64,000 bases of DNA from Microstegium vimineum. Taxonomy: Eukaryota; Streptophyta; Magnoliopsida; Poales; Poaceae. Of the stretch, positions 12,030 through 25,542 are shown piece by piece. The notes below the pieces were generated by a model, which saw only the letters and a list, made by a program, of their open reading frames with translations, was not told the origin of the DNA and ran no database searches. Location: assembly GCA_022036555.1 (NCBI GenBank), contig CM039141.1:12389430-12453429 (forward strand), written 5' to 3'. Each line of letters begins with the position of its first letter. Within the stretch, counting starts at the first letter, position 1. A program made the position numbers and the translations under genes.

Positions 12030-14269
12030 AAACACACGAAATTGAAAGTACATCTAGCCCTTTAGTGGATTTTGGTGAATTGAGTAACAACACAATTAAA
12101 GGTCTAACGAGTTTGCTAAGTGTATCAAAGGTTCAACAAGAAAAGCAAATTTGATGGTATTCCACACAATGTTAAAATGAAGGTCAAATTATGTATTATT
12201 GTATTGAAGACTATGGAAACAATCTAGATCAAGCAAAAGACAACAATGCAAATGGAATCAATGAAATAACTTTTATGTTGTGGGATATCATAGTATCATG
12301 TCAAAGCAAGCACACTTGAGAAATGGCAAATGAGACATGAGTTGATAGTTATGTATTGGTCTCTATATTGGCTTGCTTTGCATGAACAAGAAGAGTTGGA
12401 TAATGGACTAGTGTTGATCAAGGATTGAATAATGAATCAATAGTGCATTAGTGAGAACACCAAGCAAAGGTCAAATGACAAAGGAGACAATGTATATTGG
12501 ATATAATATGGTCTCTACTTTAGTTTGCTTGTATGGACAAAGATTTGGAGAATCACTTTGCATTAATATGATCAAGCCAAAATAAGGAAGATCTAAAGAA
12601 TTGTGAATTGGCTTGACCATATTGATGTGGAGTCACATATATCAAAGCTTGATTGATCTCAACATTCATATCTATAAGATACTCAAGCAAGGATCACAAT
12701 ATTGAAGAAAGGGTTTTCAATCGGTGCTTAATATGATGTGACTTGAGTATGGCTTGATAAGGTGAAGATAGCAAGGAAAGGACTTCAAGGTACTAAGCAA
12801 AGGTGAAGGTCAAGGAGACCGAGGTACTATGGCTAAGGTGAAGAAGAGAGTACTTGCATTGAGTCAAAGTACTAATCAAGGTATGAGAAGTCATATTATG
12901 TTGAGGATCAATTTATTAGTGGTAGTGACTTGAAGCTATGGGCTGAACTCATATGTGTTGGAAGATTCAAGTCACAATCTCTAAGGTGTATTTACTCAAA
13001 GAGATGAGATAATGATGATTGCAAACACATGCTCAAGGTATTATAAGAATGAGGACAATACATTCAATGGTGCAACCCTAAATTATCAAAGGATGCGGTG
13101 ACCAATTCAAAAGCATTTAATTTATTTGATGTTTTGAATTTGAGTTTAGGAAAGGCCGTACTACAAAGGGGGTGCAATGTGCATGCTTAAATGTGCAACC
13201 AAGTGCTCAAATTCCACCAAACATCTTCTCATACCTTGCCCATACTCCCTACAAAACAGTTTTTCATTCAGAGCATTTTTGGCAGCGCAGCGGTGTTGTT
13301 CTCCTGAGTAGCAGTGCTGCAGCCCAGCAGTGTCGGGCTGTAGTCCAGCAGTGCCGGACCTGTCCGGTAGTGCCGGGCTGTAGCCCAGCAATGTCGGGAC
13401 TTGAAGTGTCCGTTGGACAGTAGAGGGTATTTATTTCCCCTCCCTGCTGCCCCAACGGTCATCTCGACCATTCCCTTCCCTAGTGCTCATAGCAGCAGCT
13501 CTCTCCCTCTCTCTAACTCCATTGGAGCCCCTCAAGCTTTATCTCTTTGATTCCTCTCCAATCTTTGAGAGATTGAGCCTCCAAACTTCATTAGACAACA
13601 ACACAAACTGTTCTTCATTGTCTAGAGCACTTAGTTTGCGTTCAAGCCGATGGATTGCATTCGTTACTCTTGGAGCTTGCTCCTAGCCGGCTAGAGCGTC
13701 GCCCGTAGAGCTTACCAACTTGTGTGACAGCCCCGGGAGGTTTGTAACCATCTCATTGAAGCTAAGAAATTACCCCTCACTTCAAGAGTTTACTCTCTTG
13801 ATTTGAGAACGAGGGAAGGGCAAGCCTTGTGGGGCAAGCCTAAGTCTTGTGTGGCAAACCTCAACAACGTGGACTTAGGCCAGCCTTGGTGGCGACGCTG
13901 AACCACGGGATAAATCTTATGTCACTTGTGTTTGTGTTATTTGCTTTACTTGCATTTGTCCTCAAGGTGATTTCTAGGGTTTGGTCCCGATCTACTTGGT
14001 GGTGCAGCTCTTACCACTTTCAAGTGGTGCTAGAGGTTCCCTACACCTTTAGAAAGGTTTTCATTCAAGCACAATTTTCATTCTAGTTATACTTTTTGAA
14101 TTGTGCTTAGTTCTGTCCTGGAGGCAAACACTGTCGGGCTTTAGAGCAGTAGTGCCGGGCACCCGACAGTGCCGGACCTATGCTGACAGAAAGTTTGTAA
14201 GTTTATTTTAAACAGGCCTATTCACCCCCTAATCCTGCTGGGTGACATCAATGTCCTTTCAGAAATGAT
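12030..14269 (-). repeat. Unclassified interspersed grass repeat, copy A
   Basis: About 2.2 kb of non-coding repeat. Read on the minus strand it begins gaaaggacattgatgtcacc, soon followed by agggggtgaataggcct, which parallels the start of the copy at 59535 (tgaaaggtcc then agggggtgaatagcct). It contains GC-rich clusters of tagtgccgggc/cagtgtcggg-type words at 13300-13400 and 14130-14175. Open frames at 13160-13690 are made by these clusters and encode nothing recognisable. No target duplication was found, so limits are approximate. Confidence 0.5.
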
Positions 14270-14414
14270 ATGACACCAAGGCTATAGTGCCAGTGTCGAC
14301 ATAGGTACGACATAATTATATTAGGCCGATCAAAATTTCTTTAGTCAACTAGTACAAAATATTAATCATAACATTTAAATCCAAGAAAATACATTCAAAG
14401 ATACTAATTATGTA

Positions 14415-14648
14415 TTTTCTCCGTCCCAAATTAACTGTCGTTTTTATGTTCATACCATATATTTGACTTGATTTATAGAAAATACGAACAACATTTATAT
14501 CTTCAAATAATTTTGTTAAAAAACTAGACTTAAAAATCTTTCCGATGATACTAATTGTCTAACATAAGTATTAATATATTTTAATATAGATTTAATCAAA
14601 AGTATTTCTCGGAAAGCGAAAACGGCATTTATTTTGGAACAGAGGGAG
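14415..14648. mobile_element. Stowaway-type MITE
   Basis: The ends read ttttctccgtcccaaatta and, at the right, ttttggaacagagggag, flanked by ta on both sides (14413-14414, 14649-14650). This is the Tc1/mariner-derived Stowaway signature (TA target, CTCCCTCCGT-type ends). AT-rich, non-coding. Confidence 0.75.
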
Positions 14649-15368
14649 TACTATAAATATTGATATTTTCTTATATATTTAGTTAAAGTTAAAAATATTT
14701 GACTTTCAAAGAATTGAGAATGACCATTTAGTAAGAGTAAGATCTTAATAGGCATACATGATAATATATTTTTTATATTTTTTTTGTTAATATAAATAGA
14801 AGATATAAATTATTTAGTAATTTTTTGTTTACCACATACACGCTAACCGTGTAGACACACTCTGATTTGAATACGCTTAATACGTGGGTATGTGTTTTGC
14901 TCAGCTCCGTATTTTCTCTTAAATTATTGCATTTGTTTGATTAAGATGAATGACTCCGTATTTGTTTGATTAAAAGGTGATGAAGGGAGGAGGGAAAAAG
15001 AAGATCACTAATCCAGCCGTTGCCTACAAGATAAATGGCTCAGATATGGCCACTGCATATCTTGCAGTGTGAATAGGCACTGCACACGATCTCTGTCCGA
15101 TATTGCTGGATACTGGGAATTCAGATTAGCAGGAGGACGCCATCAGTGTAGTAAACTGATGCACATGGAAGGGGGTGCTACTTTTGGTTCGTGTTTGATG
15201 CATTATTTACTACGTTTTGCATGATAACACGCTTGGAGTGGAGGAATTTTTTTTTATATATGTCAGTTGCAGATGTTGATTAGATACCCAATAATGGGTA
15301 TATCTATCCATATTCATATCCATTATAATTTTTTTCATAAAAACTCATATCTATATATATGAGGAATA

Positions 15369-15623
15369 CTCCCTCCATACTCAAAAAAAGTTGCCGTTTA
15401 GGACAAGGTTTTAGTCAAACATTGGAAATATAAATCATGAATAACTTTTAAGTTGTTAAGTTTGAAAATGTAAAATCATATCAATAGATTTGTCTTGAAA
15501 AATACTTTCATAAAATTATATATATATATATTGTATTTCAATAAATATTTTTCAAAAATAAGTGGTCAAAGTTACACTTTGTGTTATTTTCTAAAACGAC
15601 AATTTTTTTAAGCATGGAGGGAG
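15369..15623. mobile_element. Stowaway-type MITE
   Basis: The left end ctccctccatactcaaaaaa and right end tttttaagcatggagggag are inverted repeats, flanked by ta (15367-15368, 15624-15625). Inner words gttttagtcaaac and aagtggtcaaagtt are typical of grass Stowaway copies. 255 bp, non-coding. Confidence 0.88.
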
Positions 15624-15625
15624 TA

Positions 15626-16605
15626 TAATTTTGTGTCTGTATACCTATGCCCATAGCGGATAACAAATGTCACATGCATCAAACTATGGCCGAATAACTA
15701 TATAAGAAAATTACAAATCTAAAATATGTAACAAATGTAAACAAGGACATGTGTGTACGGACGCACACCGCGTGTGTGTGCGTGTGGTGTGAGTGTGTGA
15801 GTTGTATGCGTCTAAGTTGTACTCGATTAAAAAAAAGAGCGATGTATATATGCAGTTCGTTGTATATGGCACTAGTTGATGCTGGTTTGACCATGCTTCG
15901 GAGATTTTTTTGAGTTGAGGGTGGCTAAACTACGAATGCAATCGGGTATATACTTGTCCATTAGCGTAGAACCATACCTATGCTCACAAATCCAATGGGT
16001 AAGGATTTCTGTCCATTAATTAATATATATTCATTGATATGAAAAATAGCCCACAACCAGATGCTCTGTAAGGTAAAAATTCGTTAAGTTTTGGGCTGCA
16101 GGTATACCCATTGTCATCCCTACTTGTAGCAACTTTGACCATTTGTTTTTCTCTAAAAAATATTTTTTTACATATTTCAAAGTATATAACAAGAAAAATT
16201 ACTTGATATGATATAAAAGGTTAGATAGCATCCATAAGCCTTTCTAGAAAAAAATGCTCGGAAAATGTGGTTAAATGGTATCTTAGGCTCTTTTTGATCT
16301 ATTAGCTGATAGTAGTCAGCTAGTTAATATCACATATAGCTAATATTAGCTTGATAACAATTGACTACCTACCTATTAGTTGGGAGGGTGTTTGGATACA
16401 CAACTAGTCGATGAAATAGTCGTTATTTCTCCAATTTCTCCACCTATCAATTGCTACTATCTAATTTTGTACAACTAGTGAAATAGTTGTTATCTAGGAG
16501 TCCAACTAAAAACTACCCACACTCCCCATATCCCAATAAATCAATTCCTATTATTTATTCTAGACAATTTTTAATTTTGATTAATTATATAAAAAATAAC
16601 ATATA
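15626..16605. other. AT-rich intergenic stretch
   Basis: No coding exon is seen. A G/T-rich stretch with tgtgtgtgcgtgtgg-type repeats lies at 15745-15800; the minus-strand frame at 15679-15894 is an artefact of it. From about 16290 to 16600 the sequence has inverted pieces (tagctgata, caactagtcgatgaaatag) that look like degraded MITE arms, without clean ends. Confidence 0.5.
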
Positions 16606-16863
16606 CTCCATCCGTTCTAAAAAACGCAATTCTAGCAATGAATCTGGACAAATGTGTGTCTAGATTGAAAGCTAGAATTGTATTTTTTTGGACGGAGGGA
16701 GAGTGACATAAAATGACCATCATGTGAAAATATATTATATGGTAAATCTAATGATACTAATTTCATACCATAGATTTTAATGTTTTTTAAGAAATTCAGT
16801 CAATATTAAAAATGCTTGACTTAAGACAATTTTAGAAATGTATTTATTTAACGACAGAGGGAG
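16606..16863. mobile_element. Composite Stowaway-type MITE
   Basis: The left end tccatccgttctaaaaaa, preceded by ta, pairs with ttttttggacggaggga at 16685-16700. A second right-hand end, gacagagggag followed by ta, lies at 16853-16865. The simplest reading is a short element fused to or nested in the right half of another Stowaway copy. Non-coding. Confidence 0.6.
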
Positions 16864-16865
16864 TA

Positions 16866-17934
16866 ATAATCTATACCTGTTTGGATTCAAAAAAAAATAT
16901 AATTATTAGTAAATAACTACTATCTAAAGGATCCAAACAAGATCTTATTGTGTGATTACCTTGAATGCCACTTCTTTAAGACTAAAGGGAGAATATAATT
17001 TTTGCAAATTCGTATCTCTTCATTGGAAGATTTTTTTTTTTGCTGAGAATATTTGCTTCACATCTATAACATTAATTGTTAGAGCTATGGCTCTTTGTAC
17101 TAATTAGTGCTTGTGGAGTATTTATGTGCCAGCCAATTTTACTAACCGTTTCAGATGTAAGCAGATTTAGCACCATATCACATCAGATTCTTTTTTCCCT
17201 GCCAACAATTGATTGATGTAGCACATTATTAGTTTCTGGCCCACAGTAGAAAACACTGTATAATATACAATCTCATAGTTCAGTTCTGGTTTTGGGATTA
17301 CCGTAAAAACTAACACATATTTTTTTTTACTGTGCTCTGTTAAACGTCCCTATCATGAAAAGTCCAAAGCTACGAGTACAAAAGTAAAAGGAAAAGACCA
17401 GTCTATCCGAGCCAAGGACCATGGATGACAAGGGGGTTAAACAAACCGGCTGTCACTGGGACCCACACTGACAGCCAGGCATCCCTGCTGCTACAGTCCT
17501 CAGTCATCACAGGGGAGACCAGACTGGTCTCTGGCAACGGAGGTTCACGTGAGCGCCCAAAAGGCCATGGCGAAGCAGCCACGGGCCACGCCAAACCAAA
17601 ACCACCACCCTCTCCCTCCCTCCCCGCTCGCTTCTTGCAACTCCGCCGTAAATCTGCAGGCATTTAATGCTCTCCAACCTTTGGTCTCCCTCCCAAACGC
17701 GCCCCCATTCCATCCCATTCCCCTCTCGCCCACCAGGCCCCCAGGTCACAGATGCGGCAAGATCGAATCCATGGAGAGAGCTAGCAGTAGCAGAAGCCGC
17801 CGCGGGCTTGGTGCTTGAGCCCTCCATCCTTGGCCTCGGGGGTGGTCCCGGTTCCTTCTCCTTGCATTGATCGCGTCGATCTTCTTTCTCGTGTTTCGTT
17901 CTCTCGATTCTGCCTGCGGTTCTTGGGAGTAGCA
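16866..17934. other. Upstream region and 5' UTR of the DHHC gene
   Basis: The stretch changes from AT-rich (to about 17340) to GC-rich and pyrimidine-rich (17560-17930), as expected for a plant promoter and leader. Long overlapping open frames on both strands in 17400-18380 follow from this base composition and show no family motif. I saw no clear TATA box. Confidence 0.5.
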
Positions 17935-20900
17935 ATGAGGCGGCATGGGTGGCAGCTCCCGTACCACCCTCTCCAGGTTCGTCCTCGTCCCGGCTGAAAT
18001 TCTGCGCCTTTTTCTTTTCCTTGCTGGGCCGGGCGTGGTTTCTTTTGTCGCCCGTGATGATTACTGAAGATTCGATGCGTCTCTCGCCTCGCGCGCATCC
18101 ATCGCAGGTGGTGGTCGTTTCCGTCTTCATGGCGCTGGCGTTCGCGTTCTACGTCTTCTTCGCGCCCTTCGTTGGGAGGAAGGTGTTCCAGTACGTCGTC
18201 ATGGGGCTCTACACTCCGCTGGTGAGACCTCCTGCTTGGCAGGCTCCTTCCTTCGATGCCATGCTGAGTTGAGTTGAGTGAGCGCCTTGTGTTTTGCTTG
18301 CCCGGGGCCTTTTGGTTGGATCCCCATCTAGGTTGCTGCATGATGGACCCAGCAGTGGTTGCTGGAGCTAGGGAAGGCACCGAATTAAGTGTGGTCTTAT
18401 CACGAACTGCGTTGCTTGGCAGTATCGCGTACTCCGAATGTGTTTGGTAGGATTTCTGTACGTTTTGTTTGCTTGTTTAAGGGTGCTACGGAGTACGTAC
18501 ATCTTAAATCGTTTGGCTGACCTGGGCAATTCTTGTTTGTTGCGCCATCATGTGGCGTGCCTAACCCTGGAAGCAATGTCTAGTTCGTTCTGTTCAACAG
18601 CTTTGCTTCAGCCTCCATGGTTGGTGGAACTCGGGCTTGTGTCACAAGGTTAAGGACAACAGTGCATGCTTATATGTTGTTTATCTAACTCCATCGGGGA
18701 AATGTAGTTTCAGAGCAAGTGGGAGCTACATGTTCGTCAGGCTCTTGGTGCCTCTTCATTTCTGTCCACTTCACTACTGTCTTTGGGTTGTACAGTATGC
18801 CAGAACACGTGTTTGGTTGGATTTTGTAGCTTCGTTTGCTGGAGAGTGACATGTCATAAGTAGTGCTTGTATACTAACATTGTCAGTTTCGTAATGGCCG
18901 TAACCTTCGGGTACCATGTCATTACTCTGGGTGCTGCCTTGTTGTGATGATGCCAACTACTGAAAGACTGTTCCATGAAATGGGTCGTATCGTCCCTGCA
19001 AATTGCTGTCCTGGATTATTCTTTGCTTCACGGTTGTCATGAAACCTAACTTGTTTTGAAGCTTTCTTTCACCCTTTTTTTCTCTTTTAAAATGTTGTGT
19101 TTAACTGTTTATGCTGTAATAGTGTAATGAGTAGGCAATGCTGTGAAATGGTGCCTGTTGTTCTTCTGACAGTCATGTAGTGGCATGCTCTTCACTGCTT
19201 CTGACAGACCATGTGTAGTTACTGTTGGCTTGGAATTATGCTTTGCCTTCACGTGTGTGAATTCGTGAGCCACAAATATGGTAAGACATGAAAATTTGCA
19301 GAAACAATGATTTCAAACTTTCTGGATAAAATTCATGTGCTCTAGGATGCCACATTCTTGTTTGCAAAACTGAAAAAAAATGTTGTGATTGTTGAATGGA
19401 ATACAACATGGCTTACACAAAATGTCATCATGAAGCTAATGTTTCGGGCAAACTCTATTCAAAGTTCATGACTGCACCTTTTTTGTCTCTCCATAAGAGT
19501 CAAAGCCTATCATACAGAAATTTATCGTGACCAAATGGTGATCTGATCATTTCAGGTTTTATGTGTCTTCTTTCTATACATCTGGTGTGCTGCAGCAAAC
19601 CCAGCAGATCCTGGGGTCTTCAAATCAAAGAAGTATCTGAGCTTGTACGGAAGCGGCAAACAGAGGCATCTGAACGAATCCAGAAAGTTTTCTTCAGATG
19701 CTCGGTTACAAATAGAGGGAACTGGAGAAAAGCAGGAGCATGAGGTCACACCATCTAGCGAGAAGTCAATGACTCAACACAAGGACAAGAATTCATCTTG
19801 TTTGAGTTCAACCTTCTCTGCATTTCTCCTTCTATTTTACCCTCTCTCTTTTGTTTTCTCTTGCTGCCAATCCCATGAATGGTCCTCTGAGCAGCAAGCC
19901 ACTGAGGAAGGGATGTTTTTCTGCAGCCTATGTGAAGTTCAGGTATGTTTCTTGTAATTATTGGCATTGAGATATGTTTTTCTGCACACAATTAATAGTC
20001 TGCTATTTCTTTGTAGGTGTTGAAGTATAGTAAACATTGCAGAGTTTGTGACAAATGTGTTGATGGTTTTGATCATCACTGCAGGGTAACATACTTCTTA
20101 GCAATTGTCTTATTTCCATCATTGAGTACGTAATAACTCCCTGTTTTCCTCAATCTCAACAGTGGCTCAACAATTGTATTGGAAGAAGAAACTATAGGAG
20201 GTTTTTTATTCTAATGTCAACTGCCCTTATCTTGGTAAGCTTACGCTCTCCTAGTCCTATCCATCTCTGATAGATTGTACTGATAAAGATGCTACAAAAT
20301 ACTTCTACCATTGTGTCATTATTTAGAGCTTGTTCCCCATATCAGCTAAATTCTAGAATCAGTCATGTATCTGCATTGGTCACCATTATTGTGGGGAGCA
20401 TTTTATTCCTGGTCCTTTTCATCCTAGTTGACCATTGACAGGTCTGCATGGTTTGTGCAATTTGGGCCAGCTTATCCTACAATCAGCAAATGGAGTATTG
20501 GTGCTAGTGCTATGCTTTGTTGAGCGAAAAGAATTCTCTATACAAATTGTTTCAAAGCTTGGAAGCAGCTTCTCTGTAGTGCCTTTTGTTGTTGTGGTGG
20601 TATGTACTGTCATCCTACTTCTTTCATATCTACTGAATGGTTCAAAGATTATTGAATTGGTCAGCTCTTTTCACCAATCTTTATTGAGATGCTCAAAGCG
20701 TTGACACTTGTTGACACAGGCATCATGTACCATCCTAGCCTTGGTCGCTTCACTGCCTATTGCCCAGCTTCTTTTTTTCCACATTCTTCTGATCAAGAAG
20801 GCAAGTTCTGATACATTTCCCTTTTGTCCGATTCTATTGCTTACTGACTCTTGTAAAAAAAGGTTGATGCCTATGAAGTCAAATTATTCTAGCTTCTACC

Positions 20901-22659
20901 AATAATATCCTTGTGAATCATATGGGCATACATAAACTTTGTTAATTTTCCATAATATATTACTATGGAAGGATTAGAAGCTGCTGGTCAAAGTTATGCA
21001 CTTATGCCTTATTTGTGATCAGCTTGTATTAAAAATTCCTAGACCACCTTACATTTTTTCTTTTGGATAATGCAAACTTGGGTCCTATGCGCTGTGTCTA
21101 TGCTTTGTATGCAATGTGAATACTGAGTACTGACATCATTATGTATTGAACCAAATATTGATATCACTAGCAGGATTAGTATCAACATGGAGTTTCTTAT
21201 AGTACCACTTTGAAACTTTTGTTTTATGAAAATAGTGATTAAAACAATAACTGTTGCCACTGAGTACGCACTACATGCAGACACCATGAATAGTTTGAGT
21301 GTGATATCATAGCCTTTTGTGGTTATGTGAAACTGAAGCATCATGATGACAACCTTATGCAGGGAATCAGTACCTATGACTACATCATTGCCCTGAGAGA
21401 GCAAGAACAAGATGATTTGAGTGGGCAGCAGAGTCCACAGATGTCTCGTGTAAGCTCATACACTGGACTCAGCAGTACTAGTTCCTTTGGTCCACTTCGT
21501 CGTGGTTCATGGTGCACTCCACCAAGGCTGTTTCTTGAGGACCAGGTGTGAACCTTACATCCTTAGGCTTCATCATGAATTATTAAACATATAATGTAAC
21601 TCCCAGGCTGGATCTATACCTATATCTATATGGCACATGGGCAGTATTACTAGTATATATAGCAGGTGAATGGAAATTAAGTTGGTCACTTTTACTGACT
21701 CTTCTAACTGATAGCTAACAATTAATGTCTTGCACATCTAACTGATAACAATTGCACATGTAGGCCTCATCATGAGTTGTACGTATGATTAAATAAAAAA
21801 ACCGAATGTGCGACCATTTTCCATTTCACATCTGCCCATTAATTCACTACTGACATGAAGTTACTGAACCTCCTTCCAGTTTGATGTTATTCCATCGGAG
21901 GCTGCTTCTTCGCATAATTCTTCTATGAAGAGAAAAGAAGATGAGGGGAAGAGGAAGAAGGGCTCAGGGGCTGTGAAAATAAGCCCATGGGCATTAGCTC
22001 GTCTTAATGCTGAAGAAGTTTCGAGGGTTGCTGCAGAGGCACGGAAGAAGTCCAAAGTTTTAGTACCAATAAAAAAAGATGACTATTCACGAGGCCACGA
22101 AACAGATAGTAGCTACGGAGGCATGAGCAGTGGTAGGATTGATCTAGGCCCCGATAGCAAGAGGAGAACAAACAGAAGAGGAAGACAGCCAAGTGATCTC
22201 TCTCTCAAACCTGTTGCAAAGATATCTACAGATGCTATTGATTCTACCAGCAGCGATATGGCCCCTGAAGCACTGTCCAATTTAGCACCATTGCAACTTG
22301 AGGCACGGAGCGCCTTCCATCCCAGTAGGGCTGCATCCTCTGTGAATGTTGGTGGTTCATCTCCAGATAGCAGCTTGGATTCGCCTGACCTGCATCTGTA
22401 CCGAGTCTCGGCTGTCTCCTCGTCTGGAGCTGAAGACTTGCAACTAACAGCTCTAACTGCTCCAGGAAGCACTCCACAGCAAGGGATTCAACTGTCAAGA
22501 TCGACCAGCGATGGGTATGAAGCATCAGGGGGTGAAGACAGTGACCGCATTCCTTCACGGATAGTGCACCGCTCGTCGAACTGGGCAAATATCATCCTCA
22601 ATTCTGACCAGAGTGCGTCCTCATCTGGCATTCTTGTGCCAAAGAACAGATTGTCCTGA
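17935..22659 (+). CDS. DHHC-type protein S-acyltransferase (PAT19-22-like)
   Basis: Membrane palmitoyltransferase that moves a fatty acyl group to protein cysteines. Exons in phase: 17935-17976, 18108-18221, 19556-19942, 20017-20085, 20163-20234, 20471-20599, 20720-20800, 21363-21545, 21880-22659, about 618 residues. The start MRRHGWQLPYHPLQ is the conserved N-terminus of the long plant subgroup related to Arabidopsis PAT19-PAT22. Two membrane segments follow (residues ~15-55 and ~53-65), then a variable loop, the cysteine-rich domain (CSLCEVQ, KHCRVCDKCVDGFDHHC, WLNNCIG) with the catalytic DHHC at residues 200-203, then two more membrane segments. The last exon encodes a basic, serine-rich cytosolic tail of about 260 residues. 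The intron after 20800 uses a GC donor. Confidence 0.92.
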
Positions 22660-24550
22660 CTTCAGATGAATGAAGATTGTAAATGATCAGCCAAGAACCG
22701 GATATTCCAGTATCTGACCTACTTTGTTGTCAATGTCAAATCTTGTCACAGGGATGGTTGGATAAATCATTAATTTTTTTTGTTAGTGTCTGAATCGCTA
22801 GGTAGGCAGTGTCTGAATTTCTTCCGTGGGGGTTCAGGTGCTTGTAATTTTGCTGTCAGACAACAATGAACTGATTTGTTTAGAGGTTGGTACCTTGAAT
22901 CAAATGCCTATTGGTTGGTGATTGTTCTTGAGGTTGACTTGTCGGCTCTGACCATGTGCTGTGATGAAAACGATGGCATGAACTTCTATGCTGTAATAGT
23001 CAACGGGGATTCAGAAAGTAATCTATTGACTATATATATCGTCCTGTCATCTGGAACACTGTTAAGTATCTAATGGCCTTGTTATGTACACTTTTATTAA
23101 GACATACGTACACAACCAAGTCAAACATGAATCCGAGAATAAATTACATAGACGTCACGTGAATACGTGGTCAATTACTTCTGTTTTGGTTTTGGTGCCT
23201 AACATGTTGCATAAAACTTGCAGTAGACCAATAGTAACACTTCATCAGTTTGACGGTCGGTTAGAAAGAAACAGGAAATACACTATTTATATGACTTTTT
23301 TTTTTTGCCTCATCAGTTATTTTAAGATACAATGTTACTTTTTATTTTCTCAACTTGCTCCTGGCAACTTGTTCTTTAAAGAGAAGCGTTTGCTATATGC
23401 CTATATTCAACCAAAAGCAAAGTGTCAGTCGTTAGTGTCGGCGCCACGCACCAACTGACGGTGAAGGACACAAACTGACAGTTGTCTGTGAACACTTTTT
23501 CCCACCCCCGTCGGTGAGCACTTGACAGTAAAATACGCGAATTGTTCATTGAACATACATAGGTTCGATCTTGGGCGTAAGGCACAGCCAATAATCAATG
23601 GAAGTCAATGGATTGTTCAGCTGAGGAAGAAGAATTCTTCTGTCTATAAAAAGATATAAAATGCATGGTTCATCAGCCCAAGTTCTGTGCCGACAAAGCA
23701 TAATGCTGAAAGATAATAAAGAAAATAAAAAGATGCTTCAGAAGCAAAATTCTAAGCTTCAGTATTGATATGTCTTCAGCAGCACATATCAACAAAGAAA
23801 AAATACTCTCAACAAGGCTGCTTAGATCCAAGATGACTTGTGGATGCTAAATTGCTAATTGCTAAAGACAGTCAGCATCTTCTGCAAAGACAGGAATACA
23901 CCATACAGATTTGTGGGTTGTAAGAACCTTTTTCAGATAGTAGGAAGACAGATCAACAGAAATCTGAAAATCTAGAGCTATCAGACTTCAGCAAAAAAGA
24001 ACAGAATACATGTAAATAAGCATAAACTCAGTGTTTTGCCATCAAACATCATCCACAGCAGACAGCACAGATATAAAGTCACTGAAGACGCACATTTAGC
24101 TTGAGTGATACTTGAAGAATCAAGATTCGTATTTCCACAGTAACAAATGTTTCATCCAGTATAACCAAAATGCTGTTAGGCAACAAAATTCCACAGCAAT
24201 TAAATCGATATACTAGTTACACCATTTTGAAAGAATGATACACATATCACCAGCTCTTGAATCGCTGCCAAAACTCAGATCTGATTGAGAACACACCACA
24301 TGACAGATCTCCCTCTAGCCTTCCCATCCAAATCCACTATTAACTAAGCATGGATATGGCAAGTAGCTGCAAAATGCTCCTTTCAACACCAACTTCAGCT
24401 AATCAACCCAAGCATACACATAAGCCTTGGCGCCGTAACCACCAATACCACTGGCCAGTCTGTGAGGCTCTTGGCAAATACCCATCTGGCTTATTTTTTC
24501 TGTGATGCTATGAACAGATACACATGTGAGAAATAAACCAATCTTCTTCA
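22660..24550. other. Intergenic, 3' UTRs of two convergent genes
   Basis: This lies between the stop of the DHHC gene (plus) and the stop of the membrane protein gene (minus), so it holds both 3' UTRs. I see no third coding gene. The frames at 22876-23073 and 23084-23458 lack family motifs. Confidence 0.5.
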
Positions 24551-25542
24551 TCACCTAATTGCATCTAAATTGCCAGCTCTCGTCATCTCAAGCTCCTCAA
24601 CCGAGCCACTCTCGTCCAAGAAGTCCAAGTTTGATGACCGGCAGGTGAAGTAGAACACCGCACTCATCATTGAATCAATCAGCATCACGAACGAGTACAT
24701 GAGGACTAACAATGGCCCCTCCCAGAGGCGCGACGAGCCGTCGCCATAGCTCAGCGTCTTCACCCTGTGCTCAAACAGCCCTTCAACGAAAGCTAGGCCA
24801 ATGGTGGATCCAAGGAAGATGAGCAGCCCGACGTGGGTCTGCCCGCGCATCAGCTGCACCGACCGGCGGAGCGCATTGACCCCAGCCACTTCCTCGAGGA
24901 CGGCAATGACGCCGCCGAGGTTGCAGATGATGATGGTGTGCGCGTACACCACGGAGTAGCGAGAACAGTGAAGAGGCCCGCGCAGACGACAATGTCGGGC
25001 GGGTAGAGCATGGCCCTGAGCGTGGAGCAGGCCGTGACGAGGAGGGCGAGGAAGGCGACGAGGCCGGCGGCGACGGCGGCGCACCCGAGCGCGTACGTGG
25101 CGGCGAGGCGCGGCCACGCGCGGCGGGCGAGGAGGCTGATGTCCCCGGCCGCGAGGGGCTTCCCCGCGTACACGGCAGCGACGGTGTACGCCACGGCGGC
25201 GCGGGCGACGAGGAGGAGCGTGAGGAGCGCCGGTAACGAGACGACGGCGGAGACGAGCGTGGCGGCGAGGTGGTGCGCCAGCTGCCTGACGAAATGCGTG
25301 AGCGGGAGCCCCGACGTGGCTGCGGCGACGAGGAGCCTCCGCGCGAGCGGCAGCACGACGGCCCCGTCCAGCGCGGCCGCGGAAAGGAGGAGGCACCCGG
25401 ACGCCGGGCAGAGCAGCAGGAAGAGGATGGACGTGAACGCGTGCGGGTCCCCGCGCAGCACGCGCACCGTCTCCCGCAGGATCTCCAGCGCGTTCATTGG
25501 CGGCAGACGCACCTCGCATCCGGCGCCCCGCGTCGGCGCCAT
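24551..25542 (-). pseudogene. Multi-pass plant membrane protein, one-base frameshift
   Basis: A single-exon gene for a hydrophobic protein of about 330 residues. The start at 25542 gives MAPTRGAGCEVRLPPMNALE; an inner ATG at 25497 gives MNALEILRETVRVLRG. Some six membrane segments follow, and the tail ends ELEMTRAGNLDAIR at the stop 24551-24553. It looks like the plant family of uncharacterised membrane proteins that includes At1g69430/At1g26650 (from memory, moderate certainty). The frame breaks between GLFTVLA and YSVVYAHTIIICNLGG at about 24956-24963: each half is open and conserved-looking in a different frame, with one base missing. Either the gene is newly broken in this genome or there is a sequence error. 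The longer minus-strand frame that starts at 25906 is not used upstream of the break. Confidence 0.75.

Noticed and set aside
13161..13471. Small overlapping frames with repeated motifs
   Set aside because: They result from tandem gtgccgggctgtag-type words in an interspersed repeat.
17507..18380. Minus-strand open frames of about 200 codons
   Set aside because: They run antisense over the leader and first exons of the DHHC gene, in GC-rich DNA, with low-complexity charged translations and no family motif.
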